Shown here piece by piece: positions 34,934 to 42,674 of a stretch of DNA of 64,000 nt. How positions within the stretch are numbered: position 1 is the first letter of the stretch; each line of letters starts with the position of its first letter. Position numbers and translations under genes: made by a program. The notes under the pieces were generated by a model that was not told the origin of the DNA, did not search any database, and worked only from the letters and a program-made list of their open reading frames with translations. The stretch is from Marinicella litoralis (GTDB taxonomy: Bacteria; Pseudomonadota; Gammaproteobacteria; Xanthomonadales; Marinicellaceae), in the NCBI RefSeq assembly GCF_002591915.1, contig NZ_NIHB01000001.1, positions 896,781 to 960,780 on the forward strand. The letters run 5' to 3'.

Positions 34934-35186
34934 AATACAAACATTTTAAATCAAACCATCGAAAAGAACAGGAAATACGTCACATCAATGACATAAATAA
35001 TCAGCTCAGCTCACTGAATCGACCACCGGCTGGCGATTTGAAAAGTAACTTTTCAAAAGCCAATGCGTTAATAAAAGGACCCTTGACCCATTGTTGTATA
35101 GAAATCTTTACTCTCTCTCCTCTTCTTTCTATACGTCAATAGGCCAAAGGCCAAACTTGGTGCCAGATCAGGCAGACACGTTTTAC

Positions 35187-36398
35187 CTACTTCCTGATCT
35201 CGGCGCTTTTTTGGTGATAAATCAATCCTTCTGCAGCGGCCAATTTGGCCGAAATATTGGCCAATACACCTCGGCCCGTGTTGTTGATTTTTTGCGTTGA
35301 TAAGACTTTTAAAAATTGGTGCACACTCAAACCACCTGAAAATTTGGCCGATCCTGCTGTTGGTAAAGTGTGGTTAGGACCTGCACAATAATCGCCAAAG
35401 GCCACCGCAGAGTTCTCGCCAATAAACAGCGAACCATAATTGGTGAACAAAGCCGTTTTCATCGACTCATCACAAACCATCAAATGTTCAGGTGCGTAAT
35501 CATTAATGAATGACAACGATTGTTTTTGGTCATCTGACAACAACAGCACGATGTTGTCATTGGCCAGTAAAGCTTTACCCTTGTCATGATCAGCCAACAA
35601 GGTGTAAAGCTTGTCTAACAGTGCGGTTGATTCACTGACCACAAGGCTGATGGCATTGGCGTCATGCTCAGCTTGGGCCAGTGCATCATACATCAACCAT
35701 TCGGGGTGTTTGATCTGGTTGGCATAGATTAACAATTCACTGGGACCCGCCAAAGTGTCAATTTGGGTGCGGTGTTGTACCTGAGCTTTGGCTTGATTGA
35801 CGTAGGCATTGCCTGGTCCGACGATCATATTCACGGGTGCTGTTTGTGCAAAACCGTAGGACAAGGCACCAATGGCTTGGGCACCACCAATGTGTAAAAA
35901 TTGCGTTGCACCGGCCAAACTGGCAGCCGCTAACAAAGCAGGGTGGTCAGATGGCGAACAAGCCACCCTGACCGGACAACCGGCCACCTTGGCTGGGACC
36001 AAAGTCATCAAGGCCGTTGAAATCAATGGAAATTGACCGCCAGGTATGTAGGCGCCGATGCGTTCAATCGGTTGATATACAAACCCAAAATCACCCATTT
36101 CATCACTGAATTGGTCATTTTTTAAATCTTTGATTTGAAATTGGCAATATTTTTGGATGCGACGATAGGCACTTTTAATCGCATCTTTAAGCCCTTGATC
36201 AATGGCATAATCATCAAATGGTAATAAATCAATGTACTAAGCTTGTTGTTGGTCTATTTCTTGGCTGATGGCCTGTACTGCTTGGTCACCATGGACTTTG
36301 ATTTTGTGCAATATTTTGGCCACCGTGTCTTCAATTTTGCTCTGGTCTTTAAAAGCAGGTCGCTGGTAATCTTTGACCAGACTGTAGTTAACGTTCAT
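35187..36398 (-). pseudogene. hisD: hisD, histidinol dehydrogenase, interrupted by an in-frame TAG
   Basis: Two open segments in one reading frame are split by a single TAG at 36237-36239; the frame itself is not shifted. The N-terminal piece (52 residues) ends DQQQA, and after the stop the chain resumes with YIDLLPFDDYAIDQGLKDAI, exactly where HisD continues. The rest is intact and holds GGAQAIGALSYG, the Zn ligands in LAQAEHDANAI, the catalytic YAPEHLMV pair, AGPNHTLPT and the C-terminal His of LIYHQKSAEI. Length fits HisD (403 codons). Start is the ATG at 36398, overlapping the fused hisA-I-E gene by 11 bp. Without suppression it would make no HisD; sequencing or assembly error and a real nonsense mutation cannot be told apart here. 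Confidence 0.9.
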
Positions 36399-37623
36399 TG
36401 TTGCGGCTCCGCAAATCGTTGACAATTTCTTGAATACTGACGCCTTTGGCTTTGGCCATCACCAGCGTGAAGAACAACAAATCAGCCGCTTCCCAGCGCA
36501 CGTGGTTGTGGTCAGTGGCTTCAATCAACTCATCGCATTCTTCTTTCAGTTTTTCTATTTGTAAAGCTTCGCTGGCGAACAATGCTTGGGTGAAAGATTG
36601 GCCTTCTGGCGAATTGATTCTGGCTTCAAAGACTTCGTCCAAATAGTCCAAGGAATAATTTTTGGTCTGGCTGGCAAAACAAGAATATCGCTCAAAATGA
36701 CAGGCGTTGTTTTGCTGTTCAACCAAAAACAACAGGGTGTCGCCATCACAGTCGACATCCACTTGAACCAGTTTTTGGGTGTTGTTGCTGGTTTCACCCT
36801 TGGTCCACAGTTGTTGGCGTGAACGTGAAAAATAGCTACCAGTGCGTGTCTTTAGGGCATGTTCCAAAGATGCTTTGGATGAATACGCCATCATCAATAC
36901 TTTGTGCGTCTTGGCATCTTGCACCACGGTCGGTACCAAGGCGGTTTTATTGAAATCAACCAATGACATAAAGGCTTGGTTCAATGACATGTGGCCTGAG
37001 TAGATGGCCATACCAATTTGTGAATTGGCACCCTGGGCATTGATCCATTGCAAATCCTCATAATGGGTGATGCCACCGGCCACCGTCACTGGAATCGGCG
37101 ATGCCTTGATCACATCGCTGATGCGTGGTTGGTCTATGCCTTGCATCATGCCTTCTTTTTTAACTTGGGTATAAAGAAACTCGCCACAGTTTTCTGCCCA
37201 ATCCGCAATGATGTCCAAAACTTTCACATCTTGGGTTTTTTGCCACCCGTGGGTAGTCAAATAATCATCTTTGGCATCGATGGCAAAAATCAGTGCTTGG
37301 CGCGGTAATTTTTTGACCCAATCTTGACTGGCAGAAGTGCCAAGAATGATCTTGGTGGCGCCGGCTGCCAAATAGCTTTTTGCGGTTGCCAAATCACGTA
37401 TGCCGCCGCCGACGCGACAGGGCCTTTGACGCAACATTTTTTCAATCAATGTCTGGTTTGAGCCCTTGCCCATGGCGGCGTCCAAATCAATGATTGCCAC
37501 TTCACCATATAGGGCGAATTGTTCCAACAATTCAAAAACGTCTGTACGTTCAATGATCTTTTTGTCACCTTGTTCCAGTTGAACGGCTTTGCCATCCATA
37601 AGGTCGATACTGGGTATTAACAT
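36388..37623 (-). CDS. hisA-hisI-hisE: HisA-HisI-HisE trifunctional fusion
   Basis: 411 residues from MLIPSIDLMDG, with GGAG upstream; an ATG 11 codons earlier is less likely. Residues 1-225 are a HisA TIM-barrel isomerase (IDLMDGKAVQLEQGD, CRVGGGIRD, IFAIDAKDD with the second catalytic Asp, VAGGITHYED). Residues 230-325 are HisI cyclohydrolase (VLMMAYSSKASLEHALKTR, VQVDVDCDGDTLLF). The rest is HisE pyrophosphohydrolase (KLKEECDELIEAT, WEAADLLFF). It would perform three consecutive steps from phosphoribosyl-ATP to PRFAR. HisI-HisE fusions are common, but fusion of HisA in front is unusual to my knowledge. Confidence 0.9.
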   Translation of the reverse strand: MLIPSIDLMDGKAVQLEQGDKKIIERTDVFELLEQFALYGEVAIIDLDAAMGKGSNQTLIEKMLRQRPCRVGGGIRDLATAKSYLAAGATKIILGTSASQDWVKKLPRQALIFAIDAKDDYLTTHGWQKTQDVKVLDIIADWAENCGEFLYTQVKKEGMMQGIDQPRISDVIKASPIPVTVAGGITHYEDLQWINAQGANSQIGMAIYSGHMSLNQAFMSLVDFNKTALVPTVVQDAKTHKVLMMAYSSKASLEHALKTRTGSYFSRSRQQLWTKGETSNNTQKLVQVDVDCDGDTLLFLVEQQNNACHFERYSCFASQTKNYSLDYLDEVFEARINSPEGQSFTQALFASEALQIEKLKEECDELIEATDHNHVRWEAADLLFFTLVMAKAKGVSIQEIVNDLRSRNNER

Positions 37624-37760
37624 ATTTTCTCCGGTGTTTTCATTTGGCAACCACAACAGCGTAATGGGTGTTATCGAATGGAACGTATAAGCTTATATGC
37701 TCCCATGTTCCGAGCTCCCATGCCTTGATTTGTCTGCCAGATAAAACCATTATTTTAAGG
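37624..37760 (-). other. hisF-hisA intergenic spacer with repeats
   Basis: A 137-bp gap inside an otherwise tight operon. It holds the 12-bp palindrome tataagcttata (37686-37697), two copies of gctcccatg-like 8-9-mers around 37700 and 37717, and ggaac/gttcc flanking the palindrome. A processing site, internal promoter or regulatory stem are possible; none is proven. Confidence 0.4.
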
Positions 37761-38549
37761 TTATGTGTTCCTTATTTTGATGTTGTTATTAATTAAAAAC
37801 GCTTTGATTTGACCAACGGTGTATTCACCGCGGTGAAACAAACCAGCGGCCAAAACCGCATCAGCGCCAGCATGAATCGCATCTAAAAAGTCTTGCGGCC
37901 CTTTGGCGCCTCCGGACGCTATCACTTGTACCGGAAAATCTGCACCGAATTGTGCCAGTAAATCGGTGTCGAATCCACTCCCAGTGCCATCTTTGTGCAT
38001 GGCTGTGAGTAAAATTTCACCCGTGCCACGATCAACCACTTCATCGATCCATTGTTGATACGCTATGGGGACACGTTTTGAACCGCCGTGGGTGTAAATG
38101 GCCAGTTCGCCATCAGCTTCCAGATTGACATCAACAGCCACCACAATACTTTGTGAACCATATTGTTTAGAGATTTGATTGATCAATTCTGGTTTTTCCA
38201 CAGCCATGGTATTCAATGTCACTTTGTCAGCACCCGCGTGGAAAAATTTGTGCACATCATCCAATGTTTTGATGCCGCCGCCTACGGCAAATGGAATCGA
38301 TAAATGTGTGGCCACTTGATAGACCATGTCTAAAGCGGATTGTTGGCCATCGACAGAGGCTTTGATGTCGAGAAAAACCAATTCATCGGCCCCTTGCTGT
38401 TCGTACATTTTGGCCAGTTCAACGGGATCGCCCATATCGATTAATTGTTTGAAATTGGTGCCTTTGACCACCCGCCCATAAGCCACATCCAAACAGGGTA
38501 TGATGCGTGCGGTTAAATCTGAATTGGAATTTTTGTCATTGACATACAT
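37761..38549 (-). CDS. hisF: Imidazole glycerol phosphate synthase, cyclase subunit
   Basis: 262 residues. TARIIPCLDVAYGRVVKGTNF near the N-terminus carries the first catalytic Asp; VFLDIKAS, IPFAVGGGIKTLDDV, AVDVNLEADGELAIYTHGG (the second Asp) and IASGGAKGPQDF complete the TIM barrel. With HisH it turns PRFAR into imidazole glycerol phosphate and AICAR using ammonia from glutamine. A 12-residue extension (MYVNDKNSNSDL) precedes the usual start; no internal ATG is available. It overlaps hisH by 14 bp. Confidence 0.93.
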   Translation of the reverse strand: MYVNDKNSNSDLTARIIPCLDVAYGRVVKGTNFKQLIDMGDPVELAKMYEQQGADELVFLDIKASVDGQQSALDMVYQVATHLSIPFAVGGGIKTLDDVHKFFHAGADKVTLNTMAVEKPELINQISKQYGSQSIVVAVDVNLEADGELAIYTHGGSKRVPIAYQQWIDEVVDRGTGEILLTAMHKDGTGSGFDTDLLAQFGADFPVQVIASGGAKGPQDFLDAIHAGADAVLAAGLFHRGEYTVGQIKAFLINNNIKIRNT

Positions 38550-39171
38550 ATTGAATCAACTCCTTACCAAAAGCGCCGGATTTTTCAGGGTGAAACTGAA
38601 AGCCATATAAATTGCCCCTTTGTACCGAGGCACAGAAAGTTTGGCCATAAGTCACCTTGGCCGTAGCGAAGGGACATTCGGTGACCGCAAACGAATTCAC
38701 AAAGTAGGCAAATTGGTCTTTCAAGCTCAGTTTATATGAATCCAACTGAGCCCACCCGACCATTGGGGTTTTGGGGTGTGCAAGTTTTTGACAGCGGCCG
38801 GGGAACAAGCCCAAACCGACTGCTTCAGGGTCTTCATCACTGCCCTCGAACAACACCTGCATGCCTACACAAACACCGACCAAGCGTTTGCCATTGCGAC
38901 ACCATTCCAATAAAAATTCTCGCCAACCAGAAGCCTCAATCTGCGCCATCACATAAGCAAAACGACCTTGACCCGGCATTACTAAAACATCAATGTCCTT
39001 GAGCAAAGCAGGACTGGGTTTTTGCACGGTGCTTAACTCACAACCGGCTGCTTTGATCGCTGTTTGCATGCTCAGTAAGTTACCTGAGTTCAGGTCGATG
39101 ACACCCACTCTGGTTGCATTGGAGCCTGCATTCACCGGAGCATTCAAGGATGTATTTAAATTGGTGCTCAT
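38536..39171 (-). CDS. hisH: Imidazole glycerol phosphate synthase, glutamine amidotransferase subunit
   Basis: 211 residues from the ATG at 39171; a TTG at 39177 would overlap hisB instead. The N-terminal 20 residues are a polar extension, then VGVIDLNSGNLLSMQ, VMPGQGRF (oxyanion strand), GVCVGMQVLFEGS with the nucleophile Cys, and FQFHPEKSG with His-Pro-Glu completing the class I triad. It supplies ammonia to HisF. It sits between hisB and hisF with only a few bases of spacing. Confidence 0.92.
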   Translation of the reverse strand: MSTNLNTSLNAPVNAGSNATRVGVIDLNSGNLLSMQTAIKAAGCELSTVQKPSPALLKDIDVLVMPGQGRFAYVMAQIEASGWREFLLEWCRNGKRLVGVCVGMQVLFEGSDEDPEAVGLGLFPGRCQKLAHPKTPMVGWAQLDSYKLSLKDQFAYFVNSFAVTECPFATAKVTYGQTFCASVQRGNLYGFQFHPEKSGAFGKELIQYVCQ

Positions 39172-39173
39172 AA

Positions 39174-39746
39174 TCAAAGCACCCCTTTGGTTGACCGTTC
39201 ACCTGCCACAGGTTGTAAGGCTTCTTTCAAGGCATATGCCAGTGCTTTAAAAGCACCTTCAACCAAGTGGTGGTTGTTGCGAAAATACTGGTTTTTTAGG
39301 TGCAGACAGACCTTACTGTTGATAGCCAAAGTGTAGAAAAAGTGTTCCCACATTTCGGTATTGATGCCACCTAACATCGGTTGAGAGAAAGGCAAGTCAA
39401 TCACCGCGTAAGGTCGACCACATAAATCAACAGCACACAGGGTCAAGGCTTCATCCATGGGCAACAGTCGTTGTCCATAACGCTGGTTGGGTTTGGCGGC
39501 CTGCCATGCTTGGTACAAGGCTTCGCCCAGACAAATGGCCACATCCTCAATGCCATGGTGGTCATCAACTGCCAAGTCAGCGGTGACCTGTAAATCCATG
39601 TACCAGCCTGCGTGAGCAGCCAGTTGGTCTAACATGTGATCAAAGAATGGTAGCCCGGTATTTATATTTTTTTCACTGGGGTTGCCATTGATGTCTAATG
39701 ACAATTCTATTTGAGTTTCTTTGGTGTTTCTGGATACCTTAATCAT
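39174..39746 (-). CDS. hisB: Imidazoleglycerol-phosphate dehydratase
   Basis: 190 residues: only the dehydratase domain of HisB, no N-terminal phosphatase as in enterobacteria. The two duplicated Mn-binding motifs are DHHGIEDVAICLGEAL and NNHHLVEGAFKALAYALKEAL. It removes water from IGP to form imidazole acetol phosphate. It overlaps the hisC-HAD fusion gene by ATGA, and hisH starts 2 bp after its stop. The missing phosphatase activity is likely in the HAD domain fused to HisC. Confidence 0.94.
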   Translation of the reverse strand: MIKVSRNTKETQIELSLDINGNPSEKNINTGLPFFDHMLDQLAAHAGWYMDLQVTADLAVDDHHGIEDVAICLGEALYQAWQAAKPNQRYGQRLLPMDEALTLCAVDLCGRPYAVIDLPFSQPMLGGINTEMWEHFFYTLAINSKVCLHLKNQYFRNNHHLVEGAFKALAYALKEALQPVAGERSTKGVL

Positions 39747-41377
39747 AGTAAAGTCTCAAGTTGGTTGATGTTTTCAAGGACCACATCGGCCCCCGCTTGG
39801 TATAAGTTTTCAGTGGCCGCGGCTGTGTTGGCGCCAATGCCGATACACACACAGCCTGCTTGGGTTCCGGCTTGCATGTCATCGACCGTGTCACCACAAA
39901 ACCAAGCTCGATCAGCCTGTGTAGCGGACAACACTTTAAACAGGCCTTCTGGATCTGGTTTTTGTGCTTTGACATCATCAGCGCTGATGATGAATTTGGG
40001 TTTAATATTCAGTTGTGCAACCCCTTGTTCGGCTTCCTTTCTGGGACGACCGGTGACAATCGCTGTGATTGGCTGACTATTGAACAATTGTTGTTTCAAA
40101 GGGTCCAGTAATAAATTTTGTTCTTGCGCTACCAAACCAAGATTCAAATCATCGCCTAAATACAGTTTTTGAAATGTTTCAACCACCGATTCATAAGCCA
40201 CTTCAACGCCCTGTTGTTTTACCAATTCTGCTGCCAACACCCAGTCATTGTTAAAGCCACCTTTGGCTCTGGTGACTTCAATGTCAGTTTGGTTAACGCT
40301 TTGGCCGGTTAAAATGGCTACGGTTTGGATGATGCATTGGTCATAGCTTTTGGAAGTGTCAATCAATACCCCATCCATGTCAAAAGCCAAAACTTCAGGC
40401 GCTAAGACCAGCTGCAAGGCTGAGGTCAATGAGGTGATGTTTTCAGGGATGGTTATTCTGATCGCATTGGGTAATCCAGCCAACTCAGTTTTGATTTGGA
40501 TGCGCCGTTTACGCATCACCGCAGCGAACAATTGTTTTTGCATTGGATTGGTTTCAAACAACAAAAAATTACCTTTGCTGGCAAATGATTTTAGGCCATT
40601 ATTTGATAGCAATTGCTTCACTGTTTCACGGTTGTTGGCAATGGTTTGACAATAAGCTTTGATTTCATCTTTGGCTTGCCAAGCTGCTACTGCCAGTTGT
40701 AAATTGGCTCGAGATACATTGAAGGGCATGGCAATTTTGCGAAATTGTTCGGTCATTTGCGGCGTGCCAAATAGATAACCGATGCGCGCACCAGCCAAGC
40801 CGAAGGCTTTGGAAAAGGTGCGTAAGGTGACTAAATTATCATAAGCGGTGTAATCAATGGGTGAATCTTCATTGGCGAATTCCACATAGGCTTCATCCAA
40901 GAAAACCCAGGCCCCTTTTTGTTGTGCGGTTTCTATCAAATCAAGCAAAACATCAACAGCCAAATATTCACCAGTGGGATTGTTGGGGCGAGTCAGAACC
41001 ACCCATTGCCTGGCTGACATGTTGTCTTTTAAGGTTTTGGTATCAATCGATAAATCATCGCAAGCTGGGGTGAAGACGGTATCATTTTGCCACACCCTTT
41101 GGTTGTGGGTGTATTGACTGAAGCAGGGTTCTGGTATCAACAAAGCATAACTGTTCAGCTTACTGTGCTTATACAACAATTCAATGCTTTCATCTCCGCC
41201 ATTACTTAACATCACACTGCCAGGCGTTAAGCCCATGTCGCTGGCCATTTGATTTTCCAATTCGGTGCGATCCGGGTAACGCCACAAGTCTGTGACATTC
41301 AACTGAAAGGATTTCAGCCATGCCGGCTGTGAATCTGCCCTTTCATTGAAATCGAGTTTAAGGCTGGTGTTTTTCAT
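39743..41377 (-). CDS. hisC: HisC aminotransferase fused to a HAD phosphatase
   Basis: 544 residues. Residues 1-325 are HisC: LSNGGDESIELL, RPNNPTGEYLAVD, VFLDEAYVEF and TFSKAFGLAGARIG with the PLP lysine near 195. From residue 328 a HAD-like domain follows: FDMDGVLIDTS (nucleophile Asp), IVTGRPRKEAEQG, DDVKAQKPDPEG and CGDTVDDMQAGTQAG. All four HAD motifs are present. The aminotransferase makes histidinol phosphate; the HAD domain probably dephosphorylates it, as the operon has no other phosphatase. That assignment is inference from context. Confidence 0.88.
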   Translation of the reverse strand: MKNTSLKLDFNERADSQPAWLKSFQLNVTDLWRYPDRTELENQMASDMGLTPGSVMLSNGGDESIELLYKHSKLNSYALLIPEPCFSQYTHNQRVWQNDTVFTPACDDLSIDTKTLKDNMSARQWVVLTRPNNPTGEYLAVDVLLDLIETAQQKGAWVFLDEAYVEFANEDSPIDYTAYDNLVTLRTFSKAFGLAGARIGYLFGTPQMTEQFRKIAMPFNVSRANLQLAVAAWQAKDEIKAYCQTIANNRETVKQLLSNNGLKSFASKGNFLLFETNPMQKQLFAAVMRKRRIQIKTELAGLPNAIRITIPENITSLTSALQLVLAPEVLAFDMDGVLIDTSKSYDQCIIQTVAILTGQSVNQTDIEVTRAKGGFNNDWVLAAELVKQQGVEVAYESVVETFQKLYLGDDLNLGLVAQEQNLLLDPLKQQLFNSQPITAIVTGRPRKEAEQGVAQLNIKPKFIISADDVKAQKPDPEGLFKVLSATQADRAWFCGDTVDDMQAGTQAGCVCIGIGANTAAATENLYQAGADVVLENINQLETLL

Positions 41378-41381
41378 TGTG

Positions 41382-42230
41382 TTAAATCACTTTCCTGATG
41401 GGTAATTCAAGGATGTCGGTGGCACCGGCTTGCTTCAATTTAGGGATTAAATCCTTGGCCGCCACTTTGGGAATTGCGGCCCTCACAGAATACGCATCTG
41501 AATTAAATAATTGACTGACGGTGGGTGAGCGCATGGCTGGTAACAAGGCCACAATTTTTTCGATGTGTTCACTCAAACAATTCATTTCCAACAACACGCG
41601 ATTTCTGGCATTCATCACCCCATTGATTAACAACAACATGTCATCAATGACGGCTTTCTTCGCCGGATCTTGCAAAGCGGCTTTGTTGGCAAAAAATTGT
41701 GTGGCACTTTCATACACCACATCGCAAATTTTTAAACGATTGGCTTTGATGGTGCTGCCGGTACTGGTGTTGTCGATCACCATGTCAGCATCTTCGGGAG
41801 GAAAAACTTCGGTGGCTCCATAAGAGCGGATCAAAGTGGCGTCAAATCCATTGTTTTGCAAAAACTGTTCCGCCAAATTCATGTATTCAGTGGCCACAAT
41901 GATTTTTCGTTGTTTCAATGATTCATAATCCCAGTCCTCAGGAATACAGGCCACAATTTGTACTGGGTTAAAGCCCAAGGGTTTAATCACTTCTACCTCA
42001 GCGCCTTGTTCGGCAATCCAATCTAACCCAGAAAACCCTATGTCGTGCTGTCCCAGCTCCACCAATGATGGGATGTTTTGTCCTTTAAGTAATTTGATTT
42101 CAAACCGTTCATCTGAACATGTGGGGCGGTAATTTCTTTCATCTCCCATGATGTCAATACCAATGTCTGACAGCAATTTAACGATTTCTATTTGTAATTT
42201 CCCTTTGGGAATGGCCATTTTGATTTTCAT
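41382..42230 (-). CDS. hisG: ATP phosphoribosyltransferase, long form
   Basis: 282 residues, so the long HisG with a C-terminal regulatory domain and no need for HisZ. Starts IKMAIPKGKLQIEIVKLL; YRPTCSDERFEIKLLKGQ and VIDNTSTGSTIKANRLKI (PRPP-loop region) follow, and PIPKVAAKDLIPKL begins the regulatory domain that binds histidine. It performs the first and feedback-inhibited step of the pathway. It is the first structural gene after the attenuator leader, with hisC-HAD 4 bp downstream. Confidence 0.94.
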   Translation of the reverse strand: MKIKMAIPKGKLQIEIVKLLSDIGIDIMGDERNYRPTCSDERFEIKLLKGQNIPSLVELGQHDIGFSGLDWIAEQGAEVEVIKPLGFNPVQIVACIPEDWDYESLKQRKIIVATEYMNLAEQFLQNNGFDATLIRSYGATEVFPPEDADMVIDNTSTGSTIKANRLKICDVVYESATQFFANKAALQDPAKKAVIDDMLLLINGVMNARNRVLLEMNCLSEHIEKIVALLPAMRSPTVSQLFNSDAYSVRAAIPKVAAKDLIPKLKQAGATDILELPIRKVI

Positions 42231-42277
42231 GTTATTTTCTCTGTTATATTTGTTCGGTTCAGGCCGGTTATTTGGCC

Positions 42278-42304
42278 AAAAAAAACCCCGTATTATTGAC
42301 GGGG
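42278..42304 (-). terminator. his attenuator terminator 2
   Basis: On the minus strand, CCCCGT pairs with ACGGGG (42299-42304 and 42286-42291) and eight U follow, 48 nt before hisG. A competing 6-bp pairing TGACGG/CCGTCA (42336-42341 with 42297-42302), overlapping the stop of leader peptide 2, would disrupt it. Confidence 0.82.
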
Positions 42305-42338
42305 CTCAGTGAATTAAATGCGAATATCAGCGGCGCCG

Positions 42339-42389
42339 TCAGTGATTAGATAAGTGATGGTGGTGTGCTGTAGTGATTCGATTGTTCAT
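42339..42389 (-). CDS. his leader peptide 2 (MNNRITTAHHHHLSNH)
   Basis: A 16-codon ORF with four consecutive His codons (CAC CAC CAT CAC) and a fifth His just before its TGA. It lies between attenuator terminator 1 and terminator 2. A ribosome stalled at the His run would leave TGACGG free to pair with the terminator-2 arm. It has no counterpart in the single-leader enteric arrangement. The start codon ATG has no strong ribosome site. Confidence 0.8.
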   Translation of the reverse strand: MNNRITTAHHHHLSNH

Positions 42390-42419
42390 TGATTTATATT
42401 ATGTCAGTTATTTAAGTCC

Positions 42420-42452
42420 AAAAAAAAGCCCCGTTTGGTAAAACGGGGCTTT
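42420..42452 (-). terminator. his attenuator terminator 1
   Basis: A 12-bp stem (aaagccccgttt 42425-42436 with aaacggggcttt 42441-42452) is followed on the minus strand by eight U. A competing 7-bp antiterminator, AACGGGG (42484-42490, after the His codons) with CCCCGTT (42442-42448), is present as in classical his attenuation. Confidence 0.9.
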
Positions 42453-42475
42453 AAAGAATGCTTTTTCTTATGGCA

Positions 42476-42535
42476 CTATGCCACCCCGTTGTCAGTTAAC
42501 GAATGGTGATGGACATGTGCAAATCTTGTGATCAT
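42476..42535 (-). CDS. hisL: his leader peptide 1 (MITRFAHVHHHSLTDNGVA)
   Basis: A 19-codon ORF with His-Val-His-His-His and a TAG stop. An ATG three codons upstream (42544) lies within the -10 box and cannot be transcribed from this promoter, so translation should start at 42535, at or near +2 of the transcript. The codons after the His run (GAC AAC GGG GTG) encode the antiterminator arm. It senses charged tRNA-His and is the analogue of enteric hisL, though with four His rather than seven. Confidence 0.85.
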   Translation of the reverse strand: MITRFAHVHHHSLTDNGVA

Positions 42536-42542
42536 GGTTCGC

Positions 42543-42571
42543 ATGTTAGAGAGTATCGAATTTTTTGTCAA
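42543..42571 (-). promoter_or_regulatory. his operon promoter
   Basis: Near-perfect sigma-70 boxes on the minus strand: TTGACA (42566-42571), 17-bp spacer, TAACAT (42543-42548). The expected start point is at about 42536, so the first leader peptide would be almost leaderless. Confidence 0.85.
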
Positions 42572-42674
42572 TGGATTTTAAAAAGTTTTTAGCAAAACTT
42601 TAAAATTCAATACAATTGTTTTTAATCACCCTGAAAGGTATATTCAATGAACCACTTAACATTGCAGGTGCATT

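Noticed and set aside
35163-35200. Inverted repeat agatcagg/cctgatct at the hisD end as a terminator
   Set aside because: No T run follows on the minus strand, so it is not a convincing intrinsic terminator.
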